The translations under genes and the position numbers were made by a program. Of a DNA stretch of 64,000 nucleotides, positions 11,916-26,800 are shown piece after piece; position 1 is the stretch's first letter, and every line of letters starts with the position of its first letter. Location: contig JAUFNR010000072.1 of NCBI GenBank assembly GCA_031216915.1, positions 105,705 through 169,704 on the forward strand. Direction: 5' to 3'. The notes under the pieces are model-generated. The model searched no databases, had not been told where the DNA came from, and was given only the letters and a program-made list of their open reading frames with translations. The DNA comes from Pictodentalium vernedei. Lineage: Eukaryota; Mollusca; Scaphopoda; Dentaliida; Dentaliidae.

Positions 11916-14296
11916 AAACAAAGAGTCTTAAAGGACAGCCGATCAAGACCACGAGCGGAGTGGTGAGGTACCCAATGCCCACCAAATGCTGAAACAAGTC
12001 GAATCTGAACTTGAAACCCAAATCATATGGTTCCCCTCTAAAATATTCATTCACCTTTAATATGATACATAAATTTAAGGCTGACCCGGGATAAACAGAG
12101 AAAGAGGTAGGAACCCAGAATGTCCCACGTGGATGCTCGTAGGAATGTAAACTTCATCTGTGACACACTAATTATTGTAACGTGAATGCTTTCCTTACCC
12201 ATCGTGACTCCCTGTTCTCCATATCCTTATCGAAAAACTGCGGGCGGCAAATCAAGACGAAAAGACAATTTAGAGGTGGAAAATGTAAAACTGAAATAAA
12301 ATGCCCCCCCCCCCCCACCCCCGACCAAACTATGCCATACACACCCTTTGAAAGTATGCTATCCGTAAATGACAGACACTCTAGCACATGGAATCATGAC
12401 ACCGGTCCGCCGCCCCTGTTTAGCTCCAAAAGTTGTCTAACTTGTAAGTAGAGCCAATATACCACCAGTCATTCTGTGAAAGATACATTTTTTGCTCAAA
12501 ATACACAGTATATTTAAAGTTTGTAGTATTGGATTGCATTTATTTGTTTACTATTACGGTATCGCGACTCTTTCCTCAACCTAATTTGTGTTCTTTTGGA
12601 TGAAAGTGGACGGATAGCACAGCTATCTACCCACTACATATCTTCCTAACTTACTAAACTGGTACACGAAGGGCTAGCACTGGTTGAAGGCAAGTGTACC
12701 ATCAACGTGTTGTACGCATTTGCACAATGCGCAGATTGCTCCCACATGGGCAGCTGAAATTAAGGGCCTCACCACTGACACAACGGCGGAGAAGAAATGC
12801 ATTACTTATGGTGGTAATAAAACAGTGTCAGTGCATATACTCTAAGTTAGTCACAGAGCTATTTATTAAGTGGAGTAGAGAATATTTGCAATCTTTCATT
12901 TCAAGGAAACATTAAATCTGGCAGACAGTGGTGCTGAGCAGACAAAAGCCATCATCAGACATTGATTATCGTTTCGTTATTTGACTTAATTTTTGGAACA
13001 TAACAGCGTCCATAATTATACAATATGACCTGCAAAGAATTGGTCTGTCTGTTTGGGGCAATTGGTTATTTACCAACATTTTTGTTTAAATATACTGATT
13101 GTGGAGTATTCCAGCCTTTTGACCGGCTAATTTGCGAACACATGCACTGTAGATGAATGTGCAACCAGCACAAAGCGAAAAATGTATGTGTAAGAATAAT
13201 GAGCAAAATCTAAGAACAGGTGGGTTTTGAACTCACATCGCATTGAATGCGCACTTTTTATACAGCAATGTGAACGCCTGTACTAACTGAGCTACCGGCC
13301 GATTCGTTCTCTTGTGGTAAAATATAAATAAAGAACTTTAAATCATAAGACCTCCATCATTCTGTTTCCAGAGGAGGAAATATCATCCATTTTCGAGTAA
13401 TGAAGGGGTATAGGCAGAATATGCTAGTGCAAGTTTTTAATAAAAAATGAACAGAAAAAAGCAGCTGTCATAAGTTACGCTATAAACCAGCTTAATGATT
13501 GAGCAGACGATTTTTTTGGCAGGGATCTGTTTAGTTGTTCAGACCGGAGTAACATTGTCATAACATCCAGAGTTACTATAAATAGTAACAATTGACTGAT
13601 GTTGGCACTTATTTTGGTACAAAATATCATCACCAGATATCAAAATTTGAACACAAATATCCCAAAAAGGGGTGAATAGAAAGTGCAGATGTTCCGAACC
13701 AAAATCCAGAACATCTCAATAAAGAGAAAGACTCTTTTTACCCGTTAAAAATATTGTTTGTAAAAAAGCGCATTTTCGAAAATTTGTGAAATTTTACCAA
13801 ATTGGCACTCATTTTTTACCCCTGTCCATATTCTTGTCCAAGCATTCAATCTATTCTCAGTCAAGTTACGTATGTTTCCGTGGTATAGAATCACCCATAT
13901 ATCAATAACACTGACATTTCTGAAAATGCGAGGACCCTCCGATGTAGGAAGCACACCTATTAGGAAAAAGCAATTCAAAGTGCCAAAGATTCAGCATTTG
14001 ACCACCACCTAATTCGTTACTGTTTTTTGGGTCACACCCACCTAGTATTTATGCCTAAATCATTGCTATTAAACATAACAAAATGAAGTTTAGCCCATTG
14101 TTTGCAATCAAGTTGCCACTTCAGAGAAGAAGCACACAAGTCTTTAAATCCTGGGTCATATTAAAGCAGTAAAGCATAACGTGGCCACCCCAGTTTCCAG
14201 GGACCCTACAAGAATACACCCATGTGCACTCTTATAAAATATACATCCATCGGCTGCAGCGTAAATGCTCTCCCTTGTCTATAGCTCCTATGTGTT

Positions 14297-14327
<31 letters not shown>

Positions 14328-15889
14328 GGGGGGGTGGCAGGGACGAAAGGGTTGGAGGAATCAAACATAGTTTAGCCAAGCCCTCCACTGAAAGGCATTA
14401 ATCATGATATTCTGAGATTTTGGGTATAAGCACACATATCGAAAATCTGCGTCCCTGATAAATCTAAAAGAAATTGATAATTTGATTTGTTCAAAACGTA
14501 CTCTCATAACTCTAAATGACCATTGATAACCTTTGTGTGGTAGCTGGACAATATAATTGAAAGCTCATCCCATAGCACTGAACAAATATGGGACTATACT
14601 TGGGGGTATCCAAAGCAAATCCACCCTCATCACTTCACTCACCGTTACACGTCTTGATCGTCATTTTGAATGCAGAAATATCTCTCGGGCCACAAAATAA
14701 TTGGCCTCCCGTGAAATGAGTGTCTTAGATATCTCAAATGACTGATATTTAAGCGAGCGCCATTGCTATTCGGGATTTGCTCAGTTGTATATAAGGAAGG
14801 CCTTTCCCATTTCAAAAGGGAACAATCAAAATCAGCTTCTGAAAGGCACCATTTGATTTTAGACACACTTACCTCCCTCCGTCTTTCTGGTAAGAAGACG
14901 CTGTGGAGGTATAATCGAAAATATGGCAGCCTTCCAAATCGCAGAGGTTGCTTTCCTGTAGAAGCACTGAAAAACAAACGATTGGAATTGACAAGTTTCT
15001 TTCGGTCGGCTGTAACAGCTATATTTTGAATAGATAGAACACTAAAAACGCGAACAGAAGATCATTCATTCAGTCTGTTTAGAAAGAATATGGATGGATT
15101 CTCCTTGAAGAGTTTGCCTCGTGTTTCATATATCTAACGAGTGAAACTCCGAGTCATGATTTTATAATGTACAGAAAAGTGACACTTTGCGTTAACCTAC
15201 GGCTGTCATTGCCGGAAAAACTGAATTTAGGCCTACCCATTGTTTATTTCAAGTTGATTTATTCTGTCAGAACAAGCGTTTCAGCAAAAGGAAATGTGAA
15301 GATAATGTTATTTTTATATGTAGAACATTTCTGCATCATAAAATGGGCAAAAAAAAATATTGAGGTTTTTGATGAATTGCTTAAGGGTAACCATAGGCAA
15401 AAATTAAAAAAAAAATTTTTTTTTAGTTGACTAAACCAATAAATAGCACACGTAAAATTTTCCATTGTTCATGATTTTATTCTTGTGAAATATTATCTTC
15501 TGAATTATAGAAGACATTTTAACAGTTACTGTGTGGTGAGTGAACACCTCATTCACGTTATCATAATTATTAATTGGAACACTGGCTTATACAAGTTCTC
15601 AACTTAGAATAGAAAGAGTCTATGGTTTCGACCTTCGGCTGTTACGTGAAATGTTTGAACGTTCCAACGAATTCCAATTTCTCTGTGCAATTTACCTGAA
15701 TTAATAATGACACAGAATTAATTCTGCCCAACACAGAACATGACCTGCTCTTAAAGCTTGTAATCACACAAATCGGATACCAGTTCTTCACCATAATAAA
15801 TCTGGGAAGTTTGGAAAGTGACTCTTCTTAAACTGTACATAACTTTCTCAGGGCTACAATATGAACCAACGTTACCACTCGCTTGTTTG
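11916..15889. repeat. Array unit 4 (type B)
   Basis: This copy carries the type-B markers gagcggag (near 11953), ggttattt (near 13065) and gtgcaag (near 13428), plus ttttatac in its tRNA-like element. It has 13 Cs and 17 Gs in the two tracts. The second G block is 7 rather than 6 Gs, a state also seen in units 8 and 10. Confidence 0.95.
13213..13310 (-). other. tRNA-like element (unit 4)
   Basis: This copy carries the ttttatac variant shared with unit 2; A and B boxes are unchanged. Confidence 0.58.
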
Positions 15890-18800
15890 AAACAAAGAGT
15901 CTTAAAGGACAGCCGATCAAGACCACGAGCAGAGTGGTGAGGTACCCAATGCCCACCAAATGCTGAAACAAGTCGAATCTGAACTTGAAACCCAAATCAT
16001 ATGGTTCCCCTCTAAAATATTCATTCACCTTTAATATGATACATAAATTTAAGGCTGACCCGGGATAAACAGAGAAAGAGGTAGGAACCCAGAATGTCCC
16101 ACGTGGATGCTCGTAGGAATGTAAACTTCATCTGTGACACACTAATTATTGTAACGTGAATGCTTTCCTTACCCATCGTGACTCCCTGTTCTCCATATCC
16201 TTATCGAAAAACTGCGGGCGGCAAATCCAGACGAAAAGACAATTTAGAGGTGGAAAATGTAAAACTGAAATAAAATGCCCCCCCCCCCCCACCCCCGACC
16301 AAACTATGCCATACACACCCTTTGAAAGTATGCTATCCGTAAATGACAGACACTCTAGCACATGGAATCATGACACCGGTCCGCCGCCCCTGTTTAGCTC
16401 CAAAAGTTGTCTAACTTGTAAGTAGAGCCAATATACCACCAGTCATTCTGTGAAAGATACATTTTTTGCTCAAAATACACAGTATATTTAAAGTTTGTAG
16501 TATTGGATTGCATTTATTTGTTTACTATTACGGTATCGCGACTCTTTCCTCAACCTAATTTGTGTTCTTTTGGATGAAAGTGGACGGATAGCACAGCTAT
16601 CTACCCACTACATATCTTCCTAACTTACTAAACTGGTACACGAAGGGCTAGCACTGGTTGAAGGCAAGTGTACCATCAACGTGTTGTACGCATTTGCACA
16701 ATGCGCAGATTGCTCCCACATGGGCAGCTGAAATTAAGGGCCTCACCACTGACACAACGGCGGAGAAGAAATGCATTACTTATGGTGGTAATAAAACAGT
16801 GTCAGTGCATATACTCTAAGTTAGTCACAGAGCTATTTATTAAGTGGAGTAGAGAATATTTGCAATCTTTCATTTCAAGGAAACATTAAATCTGGCAGAC
16901 AGTGGTGCTGAGCAGACAAAAGCCATCATCAGACATTGATTATCGTTTCGTTATTTGACTTAATTTTTGGAACATAACAGCGTCCATAATTATACAATAT
17001 GACCTGCAAAGAATTGGTCTGTCTGTTTGGGGCAATTGGTTGTTTACCAACATTTTTGTTTAAATATACTGATTGTGGAGTATTCCAGCCTTTTGACCGG
17101 CTAATTTGCGAACACATGCACTGTAGATGAATGTGCAACCAGCACAAAGCGAAAAATGTATGTGTAAGAATAATGAGCAAAATCTAAGAACAGGTGCGTT
17201 TTGAACTCACATCGCATTGAATGCGCACTTTTCATACAGCAATGTGAACGCCTGTACTAACTGAGCTACCGGCCGATTCGTTCTCTTGTGGTAAAATATA
17301 AATAAAGAACTTTAAATCATAAGACCTCCATCATTCTGTTTCCAGAGGAGGAAATATCATCCATTTTCGAGTAATGAAGGGGTATAGGCAGAATATGCTA
17401 GTGCTAGTTTTTAATAAAAAATGAACAGAAAAAAGCAGCTGTCATAAGTTACGCTATAAACCAGCTTAATGATTGAGCAGACGATTTTTTTGGCAGGGAT
17501 CTGTTTAGTTGTTCAGACCGGAGTAACATTGTCATAACATCCAGAGTTACTATAAATAGTAACAATTGACTGATGTTGGCACTTATTTTGGTACAAAATA
17601 TCATCACCAGATATCAAAATTTGAACACAAATATCCCAAAAAGGGGTGAATAGAAAGTGCAGATGTTCCGAACCAAAATCCAGAACATCTCAATAAAGAG
17701 AAAGACTCTTTTTACCCGTTAAAAATATTGTTTGTAAAAAAGCGCATTTTCGAAAATTTGTGAAATTTTACCAAATTGGCACTCATTTTTTACCCCTGTC
17801 CATATTCTTGTCCAAGCATTCAATCTATTCTCAGTCAAGTTACGTATGTTTCCGTGGTATAGAATCACCCATATATCAATAACACTGACATTTCTGAAAA
17901 TGCGAGGACCCTCCGATGTAGGAAGCACACCTATTAGGAAAAAGCAATTCAAAGTGCCAAAGATTCAGCATTTGACCACCACCTAATTCGTTACTGTTTT
18001 TTGGGTCACACCCACCTAGTATTTATGCCTAAATCATTGCTATTAAACATAACAAAATGAAGTTTAGCCCATTGTTTGCAATCAAGTTGCCACTTCAGAG
18101 AAGAAGCACACAAGTCTTTAAATCCTGGGTCATATTAAAGCAGTAAAGCATAACGTGGCCACCCCAGTTTCCAGGGACCCTACAAGAATACACCCATGTG
18201 CACTCTTATAAAATATACATCCATCGGCTGCAGCGTAAATGCTCTCCCTTGTCTATAGCTCCTATGTGTTTGTGTGTGTGTGTGGGGGGGGGGGGGGGGG
18301 GGAGGGGGGTGGCAGGGACGAAAGGGTTGGAGGAATCAAACATAGTTTAGCCAAGCCCTCCACTGAAAGGCATTAATCATGATATTCTGAGATTTTGGGT
18401 ATAAGCACACATATCGAAAATCTGCGTCCCTGATAAATCTAAAAGAAATTGATAATTTGATTTGTTCAAAACGTACTCTCATAACTCTAAATGACCATTG
18501 ATAACCTTTGTGTGGTAGCTGGACAATATAATTGAAAGCTCATCCCATAGCACTGAACAAATATGGGACTATACTTGGGGGTATCCAAAGCAAATCCACC
18601 CTCATCACTTCACTCACCGTTACACGTCTTGATCGTCATTTTGAATGCAGAAATATCTCTCGGGCCACAAAATAATTGGCCTCCCGTGAAATGAGTGTCT
18701 TAGATATCTCAAATGACTGATATTTAAGCGAGCGCCATTGCTATTCGGGATTTGCTCAGTTGTATATAAGGAAGGCCTTTCCCATTTCAAAAGGGAACAA

Positions 18801-19864
18801 TCAAAACCAGCTTCTGAAAGGCACCATTTGATTTTAGACACACTTACCTCCCTCCGTCTTTCTGGTAAGAAGACGCTGTGGAGGTATAATCGAAAATATG
18901 GCAGCCTTCCAAATCGCAGAGGTTGCTTTCCTGTAGAAGCACTGAAAAACAAACGATTGGAATTGACAAGTTTCTTTCGGTCGGCTGTAACAGCTATATT
19001 TTGAATAGATAGAACACTAAAAACGCGAACAGAAGATCATTCATTCAGTCTGTTTAGAAAGAATATGGATGGATTCTCCTTGAAGAGTTTGCCTCGTGTT
19101 TCATATATCTAACGAGTGAAACTCCGAGTCATGATTTTATAATGTACAGAAAAGTGACACTTTGCGTTAACCTTTGGCTGTCATTGCCGGAAAAACTGAA
19201 TTTAGGCCTACCCATTGTTTATTTCAAGTTGATTTATTCTGTCAGAACAAGCGTTTCAGCAAAAGGAAATGTGAAGATAATGTTATTTTTATATGTAGAA
19301 CATTTCTGCATCATAAAATGGGCCAAAAAAAATATTGAGGTTTTTGATGAATTGCTTAAGGGTAACCATAGGCAAAAATTAAAAAAAAAATTTTTTTTTA
19401 GTTGACTAAACCAATAAATAGCACACGTAAAATTTTCCATTGTTCATGATTTTATTCTTGTGAAATATTATCTTCTGAATTATAGAAGACATTTTAACAG
19501 TTACTGTGTGGTGAGTGAACACCTCATTCACGTTATCATAATTATTAATTGGAACACTGGCTTATACAAGTTCTCAACTTAGAATAGAAAGAGTCTATGG
19601 TTTCGACCTTCGGCTGTTACGTGAAATGTTTGAACGTTCCAACGAATTCCAATTTCTCTGTGCAATTTACCTGAATTAATAATGACACAGAATTAATTCT
19701 GCCCAACACAGAACATGACCTGCTCTTAAAGCTTGTAATCACACAAATCGGATACCAGTTCTTCACCATAATAAATCTGGGAAGTTTGGAAAGTGACTCT
19801 TCTTAAACTGTACATAACTTTCTCAGGGCTACAATATGAACCAACGTTACCACTCGCTTGTTTG
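15890..19864. repeat. Array unit 5 (type A', gtgcg variant)
   Basis: This copy shares caggtgcgtt (near 17191) inside the tRNA-like element with unit 8 only. Private changes are aaatccag near 16227, aaaaccag near 18806, cctttggctg near 19171 and ggccaaaa near 19321. The C tract is 13 and the G tract 19. Confidence 0.95.
17187..17284 (-). other. tRNA-like element (unit 5)
   Basis: This copy has gtgcg instead of gtggg on the plus strand, changing the 3' side of the T-stem-like pairing next to the B box. The same change is in unit 8. Confidence 0.58.
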
Positions 19865-22800
19865 AAACAAAGAGTCTTAAAGGACAGCCGATCAAGACCA
19901 CGAGCAGAGTGGTGAGGTACCCAATGCCCACCAAATGCTGAAACAAGTCGAATCTGAACTTGAAACCCAAATCATATGGTTCCCCTCTAAAATATTCATT
20001 CACCTTTAATATGATACATAAATTTAAGGCTGACCCGGGATAAACAGAGAAAGAGGTAGGAACCCAGAATGTCCCACGTGGATGCTCGTAGGAATGTAAA
20101 CTTCATCTGTGACACACTAATTATTGTAACGTGAATGCTTTCCTTACCCATCGTGACTCCCTGTTCTCCATATCCTTATCGAAAAACTGCGGGCGGCAAA
20201 TCAAGACGAATAGACAATTTAGAGGTGGAAAATGTAAAACTGAAATAAAATGCCCCCCCCCCACCCCCGACCAAACTATGCCATACACACCCTTTGAAAG
20301 TATGCTATCCGTAAATGACAGACACTCTAGCACATGGAATCATGACACCGGTCCGCCGCCCCTGTTTAGCTCCAAAAGTTGTCTAACTTGTAAGTAGAGC
20401 CAATATACCACCAGTCATTCTGTGAAAGATACATTTTTTGCTCAAAATACACAGTATATTTAAAGTTTGTAGTATTGGATTGCATTTATTTGTTTACTAT
20501 TACGGTATCGTGACTCTTTCCTCAACCTAATTTGTGTTCTTTTGGATGAAAGTGGACGGATAGCACAGCTATCTACCCACTACATATCTTCCTAACTTAC
20601 TAAACTGGTACACGAAGGGCTAGCACTGGTTGAAGGCAAGTGTACCATCAACGTGTTGTACGCATTTGCACAATGCGCAGATTGCTCCCACATGGGCAGC
20701 TGAAATTAAGGGCCTCACCACTGACACAACGGCGGAGAAGAAATGCATTACTTATGGTGGTAATAAAACAGTGTCAGTGCATATACTCTAAGTTAGTCAC
20801 AGAGCTATTTATTAAGTGGAGTAGAGAATATTTGCAATCTTTCATTTCAAGGAAACATTAAATCTGGCAGACAGTGGTGCTGAGCAGACAAAAGCCATCA
20901 TCAGACATTGATTATCGTTTCGTTATTTGACTTAATTTTTGGAACATAACAGCGTCCATAATTATACAATATGACCTGCAAAGAATTGGTCTGTCTGTTT
21001 GGGGCAATTGGTTGTTTACCAACATTTTTGTTTAAATATACTGATTGTGGAGTATTCCAGCCTTTTGACCGGCTAATTTGCGAACACATGCACTGTAGAT
21101 GAATGTGCAACCAGCACAAAGCGAAAAATGTATGTGTAAGAATAATGAGCAAAATCTAAGAACAGGTGGGTTTTGAACTCACATCGCATTGAATGCGCAC
21201 TTTTCATACAGCAATGTGAACGCCTGTACTAACTGAGCTACCGGCCGATTCGTTCTCTTGTGGTAAAATATAAATAAAGAACTTTAAATCATAAGACCTC
21301 CATCATTCTGTTTCCAGAGGAGGAAATATCATCCATTTTCGAGTAATGAAGGGGTATAGGCAGAATATGCTAGTGCTAGTTTTTAATAAAAAATGAACAG
21401 AAAAAAGCAGCTGTCATAAGTTACGCTATAAACCAGCTTAATGATTGAGCAGACGATTTTTTTGGCAGGGATCTGTTTAGTTGTTCAGACCGGAGTAACA
21501 TTGTCATAACATCCAGAGTTACTATAAATAGTAACAATTGACTGATGTTGGCACTTATTTTGGTACAAAATATCATCACCAGATATCAAAATTTGAACAC
21601 AAATATCCCAAAAAGGGGTGAATAGAAAGTGCAGATGTTCCGAACCAAAATCCAGAACATCTCAATAAAGAGAAAGACTCTTTTTACCCGTTAAAAATAT
21701 TGTTTGTAAAAAAGCGCATTTTCGAAAATTTGTGAAATTTTACCAAATTGGCACTCATTTTTTACCCCTGTCCATATTCTTGTCCAAGCATTCAATCTAT
21801 TCTCAGTCAAGTTACGTATGTTTCCGTGGTATAGAATCACCCATATATCAATAACACTGACATTTCTGAAAATGCGAGGACCCTCCGATGTAGGAAGCAC
21901 ACCTATTAGGAAAAAGCAATTCAAAGTGCCAAAGATTCAGCATTTGACCACCACCTAATTCGTTACTGTTTTTTGGGTCACACCCACCTAGTATTTATGC
22001 CTAAATCATTGCTATTAAACATAACAAAATGAAGTTTAGCCCATTGTTTGCAATCAAGTTGCCACTTCAGAGAAGAAGCACACAAGTCTTTAAATCCTGG
22101 GTCATATTAAAGCAGTAAAGCATAACGTGGCCACCCCAGTTTCCAGGGACCCTACAAGAATACACCCATGTGCACTCTTATAAAATATACATCCATCGGC
22201 TGCAGCGTAAATGCTCTCCCTTGTCTATAGCTCCTATGTGTTTGTGTGTGTGTGTGGGGGGGGGGGGGGGGGGGAGGGGGGTGGCAGGGACGAAAGGGTT
22301 GGAGGAATCAAACATAGTTTAGCCAAGCCCTCCACTGAAAGGCATTAATCATGATATTCTGAGATTTTGGGTATAAGCACACATATCGAAAATCTGCGTC
22401 CCTGATAAATCTAAAAGAAATTGATAATTTGATTTGTTCAAAACGTACTCTCATAACTCTAAATGACCATTGATAACCTTTGTGTGGTAGCTGGACAATA
22501 TAATTGAAAGCTCATCCCATAGCACTGAACAAATATGGGACTATACTTGGGGGTATCCAAAGCAAATCCACCCTCATCACTTCACTCACCGTTACACGTC
22601 TTGATCGTCATTTTGAATGCAGAAATATCTCTCGGGCCACAAAATAATTGGCCTCCCGTGAAATGAGTGTCTTAGATATCTCAAATGACTGATATTTAAG
22701 CGAGCGCCATTGCTATTCGGGATTTGCTCAGTTGTATATAAGGAAGGCCTTTCCCATTTCAAAAGGGAACAATCAAAATCAGCTTCTGAAAGGCACCATT

Positions 22801-23837
22801 TGATTTTAGACACACTTACCTCCCTCCGTCTTTCTGGTAAGAAGACGCTGTGGAGGTATAATCGAAAATATGGCAGCCTTCCAAATCGCAGAGGTTGCTT
22901 TCCTGTAGAAGCACTGAAAAACAAACGATTGGAATTGACAAGTTTCTTTCGGTCGGCTGTAACAGCTATATTTTGAATAGATAGAACACTAAAAACGCGA
23001 ACAGAAGATCATTCATTCAGTCTGTTTAGAAAGAATATGGATGGATGCTCCTTGAAGAGTTTGCCTCGTGTTTCATATATCTAACGAGTGAAACTCCGAG
23101 TCATGATTTTATAATGTACAGAAAAGTGACACTTTGCGTTAACCTACGGCTGTCATTGCCGGAAAAACTGAATTTAGGCCTACCCATTGTTTATTTCAAG
23201 TTGATTTATTCTGTCAGAACAAGCGTTTCAGCAAAAGGAAATGTGAAGATAATGTTATTTTTATATGTAGAACATTTCTGCATCATAAAATGGGCAAAAA
23301 AAAATATTGAGGTTTTTGATGAATTGCTTAAGGGTAACCATAGGCAAAAATTAAAAAAAAAATTTTTTTTTAGTTGACTAAACCAATAAATAGCACACGT
23401 AAAATTTTCCATTGTTCATGATTTTATTCTTGTGAAATATTATCTTCTGAATTATAGAAGACATTTTAACAGTTACTGTGTGGTGAGGTGAACACCTCAT
23501 TCACGTTATCATAATTATTAATTGGAACACTGGCTTATACAAGTTCTCAACTTAGAATAGAAAGAGTCTATGGTTTCGACCTTCGGCTGTTACGTGAAAT
23601 GTTTGAACGTTCCAACGAATTCCAATTTCTCTGTGCAATTTACCTGAATTAATAATGACACAGAATTAATTCTGCCCAACACAGAACATGACCTGCTCTT
23701 AAAGCTTGTAATCACACAAATCGGATACCAGTTCTTCACCATAATAAATCTGGGAAGTTTGGAAAGTGACTCTTCTTAAACTGTACATAACTTTCTCAGG
23801 GCTACAATATGAACCAACGTTACCACTCGCTTGTTTG
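19865..23837. repeat. Array unit 6 (type A, gaatagac variant)
   Basis: This copy shares gacgaatagac (near 20206) with unit 3. Private changes are a T in atcgtgac near 20510, ggatgctcc near 23043 and one extra G in gtgaggtgaac near 23486. The C tract is 10 and the G tract 19. Confidence 0.95.
21159..21256 (-). other. tRNA-like element (unit 6)
   Basis: The sequence matches the unit 1 copy. Confidence 0.58.
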
Positions 23838-26800
23838 AAACAAAGAGTCTTAAAGGACAGCCGATCAAGACCACGAGCGGAGTGGTGAGGTACCCAATGC
23901 CCACCAAATGCTGAAACAAGTCGAATCTGAACTTGAAACCCAAATCATATGGTTCCCCTCTAAAATATTCATTCACCTTTAATATGATACATAAATTTAA
24001 GGCTGACCCGGGATAAACAGAGAAAGAGGTAGGAACCCAGAATGTCCCACGTGGATGCTCGTAGGAATGTAAACTTCATCTGTGACACACTAATTATTGT
24101 AACGTGAATGCTTTCCTTACCCATCGTGACTCCCTGTTCTCCATATCCTTATCGAAAAACTGCGGGCGGCAAATCAAGACGAAAAGACAATTTAGAGGTG
24201 GAAAATGTAAAACTGAAATAAAATGCCCCCCCCCCCACCCCCGACCAAACTATGCCATACACACCCTTTGAAAGTATGCTATCCGTAAATGACAGACACT
24301 CTAGCACATGGAATCATGACACCGGTCCGCCGCCCCTGTTTAGCTCCAAAAGTTGTCTAACTTGTAAGTAGAGCCAATATACCACCAGTCATTCTGTGAA
24401 AGATACATTTTTTGCTCAAAATACACAGTATATTTAAAGTTTGTAGTATTGGATTGCATTTATTTGTTTACTATTACGGTATCGCGACTCTTTCCTCAAC
24501 CTAATTTGTGTTCTTTTGGATGAAAGTGGACGGATAGCACAGCTATCTACCCACTACATATCTTCCTAACTTACTAAACTGGTACACGAAGGGCTAGCAC
24601 TGGTTGAAGGCAAGTGTACCATCAACGTGTTGTACGCATTTGCACAATGCGCAGATTGCTCCCACATGGGCAGCTGAAATTAAGGGCCTCACCACTGACA
24701 CAACGGCGGAGAAGAAATGCATTACTTATGGTGGTAATAAAACAGTGTCAGTGCATATACTCTAAGTTAGTCACAGAGCTATTTATTAAGTGGAGTAGAG
24801 AATATTTGCAATCTTTCATTTCAAGGAAACATTAAATCTGGCAGACAGTGGTGCTGAGCAGACAAAAGCCATCATCAGACATTGATTATCGTTTCGTTAT
24901 TTGACTTAATTTTTGGAACATAACAGCGTCCATAATTATACAATATGACCTGCAAAGAATTGGTCTGTCTGTTTGGGGCAATTGGTTATTTACCAACATT
25001 TTTGTTTAAATATACTGATTGTGGAGTATTCCAGCCTTTTGACCGGCTAATTTGCGAACACATGCACTGTAGATGAATGTGCAACCAGCACAAAGCGAAA
25101 AATGTATGTGTAAGAATAATGAGCAAAATCTAAGAACAGGTGGGTTTTGAACTCACATCGCATTGAATGCGCACTTTTCATACAGCAATGTGAACGCCTG
25201 TACTAACTGAGCTACCGGCCGATTCGTTCTCTTGTGGTAAAATATAAATAAAGAACTTTAAATCATAAGACCTCCATCATTCTGTTTCCAGAGGAGGAAA
25301 TATCATCCATTTTCGAGTAATGAAGGGGTATAGGCAGAATATGCTAGTGCAAGTTTTTAATAAAAAATGAACAGAAAAAAGCAGCTGTCATAAGTTACGC
25401 TATAAACCAGCTTAATGATTGAGCAGACGATTTTTTTGGCAGGGATCTGTTTAGTTGTTCAGACCGGAGTAACATTGTCATAACATCCAGAGTTACTATA
25501 AATAGTAACAATTGACTGATGTTGGCACTTATTTTGGTACAAAATATCATCACCAGATATCAAAATTTGAACACAAATATCCCAAAAAGGGGTGAATAGA
25601 AAGTGCAGATGTTCCGAACCAAAATCCAGAACATCTCAATAAAGAGAAAGACTCTTTTTACCCGTTAAAAATATTGTTTGTAAAAAAGCGCATTTTCGAA
25701 AATTTGTGAAATTTTACCAAATTGGCACTCATTTTTTACCCCTGTCCATATTCTTGTCCAAGCATTCAATCTATTCTCAGTCAAGTTACGTATGTTTCCG
25801 TGGTATAGAATCACCCATATATCAATAACACTGACATTTCTGAAAATGCGAGGACCCTCCGATGTAGGAAGCACACCTATTAGGAAAAAGCAATTCAAAG
25901 TGCCAAAGATTCAGCATTTGACCACCACCTAATTCGTTACTGTTTTTTGGGTCACACCCACCTAGTATTTATGCCTAAATCATTGCTATTAAACATAACA
26001 AAATGAAGTTTAGCCCATTGTTTGCAATCAAGTTGCCACTTCAGAGAAGAAGCACACAAGTCTTTAAATCCTGGGTCATATTAAAGCAGTAAAGCATAAC
26101 GTGGCCACCCCAGTTTCCAGGGACCCTACAAGAATACACCCATGTGCACTCTTATAAAATATACATCCATCGGCTGCAGCGTAAATGCTCTCCCTTGTCT
26201 ATAGCTCCTATGTGTTTGTGTGTGTGTGTGGGGGGGGGGGGGGAGGGGGGTGGCAGGGACGAAAGGGTTGGAGGAATCAAACATAGTTTAGCCAAGCCCT
26301 CCACTGAAAGGCATTAATCATGATATTCTGAGATTTTGGGTATAAGCACACATATCGAAAATCTGCGTCCCTGATAAATCTAAAAGAAATTGATAATTTG
26401 ATTTGTTCAAAACGTACTCTCATAACTCTAAATGACCATTGATAACCTTTGTGTGGTAGCTGGACAATATAATTGAAAGCTCATCCCATAGCACTGAACA
26501 AATATGGGACTATACTTGGGGGTATCCAAAGCAAATCCACCCTCATCACTTCACTCACCGTTACACGTCTTGATCGTCATTTTGAATGCAGAAATATCTC
26601 TCGGGCCACAAAATAATTGGCCTCCCGTGAAATGAGTGTCTTAGATATCTCAAATGACTGATATTTAAGCGAGCGCCATTGCTATTCGGGATTTGCTCAG
26701 TTGTATATAAGGAAGGCCTTTCCCATTTCAAAAGGGAACAATCAAAATCAGCTTCTGAAAGGCACCATTTGATTTTAGACACACTTACCTCCCTCCGTCT

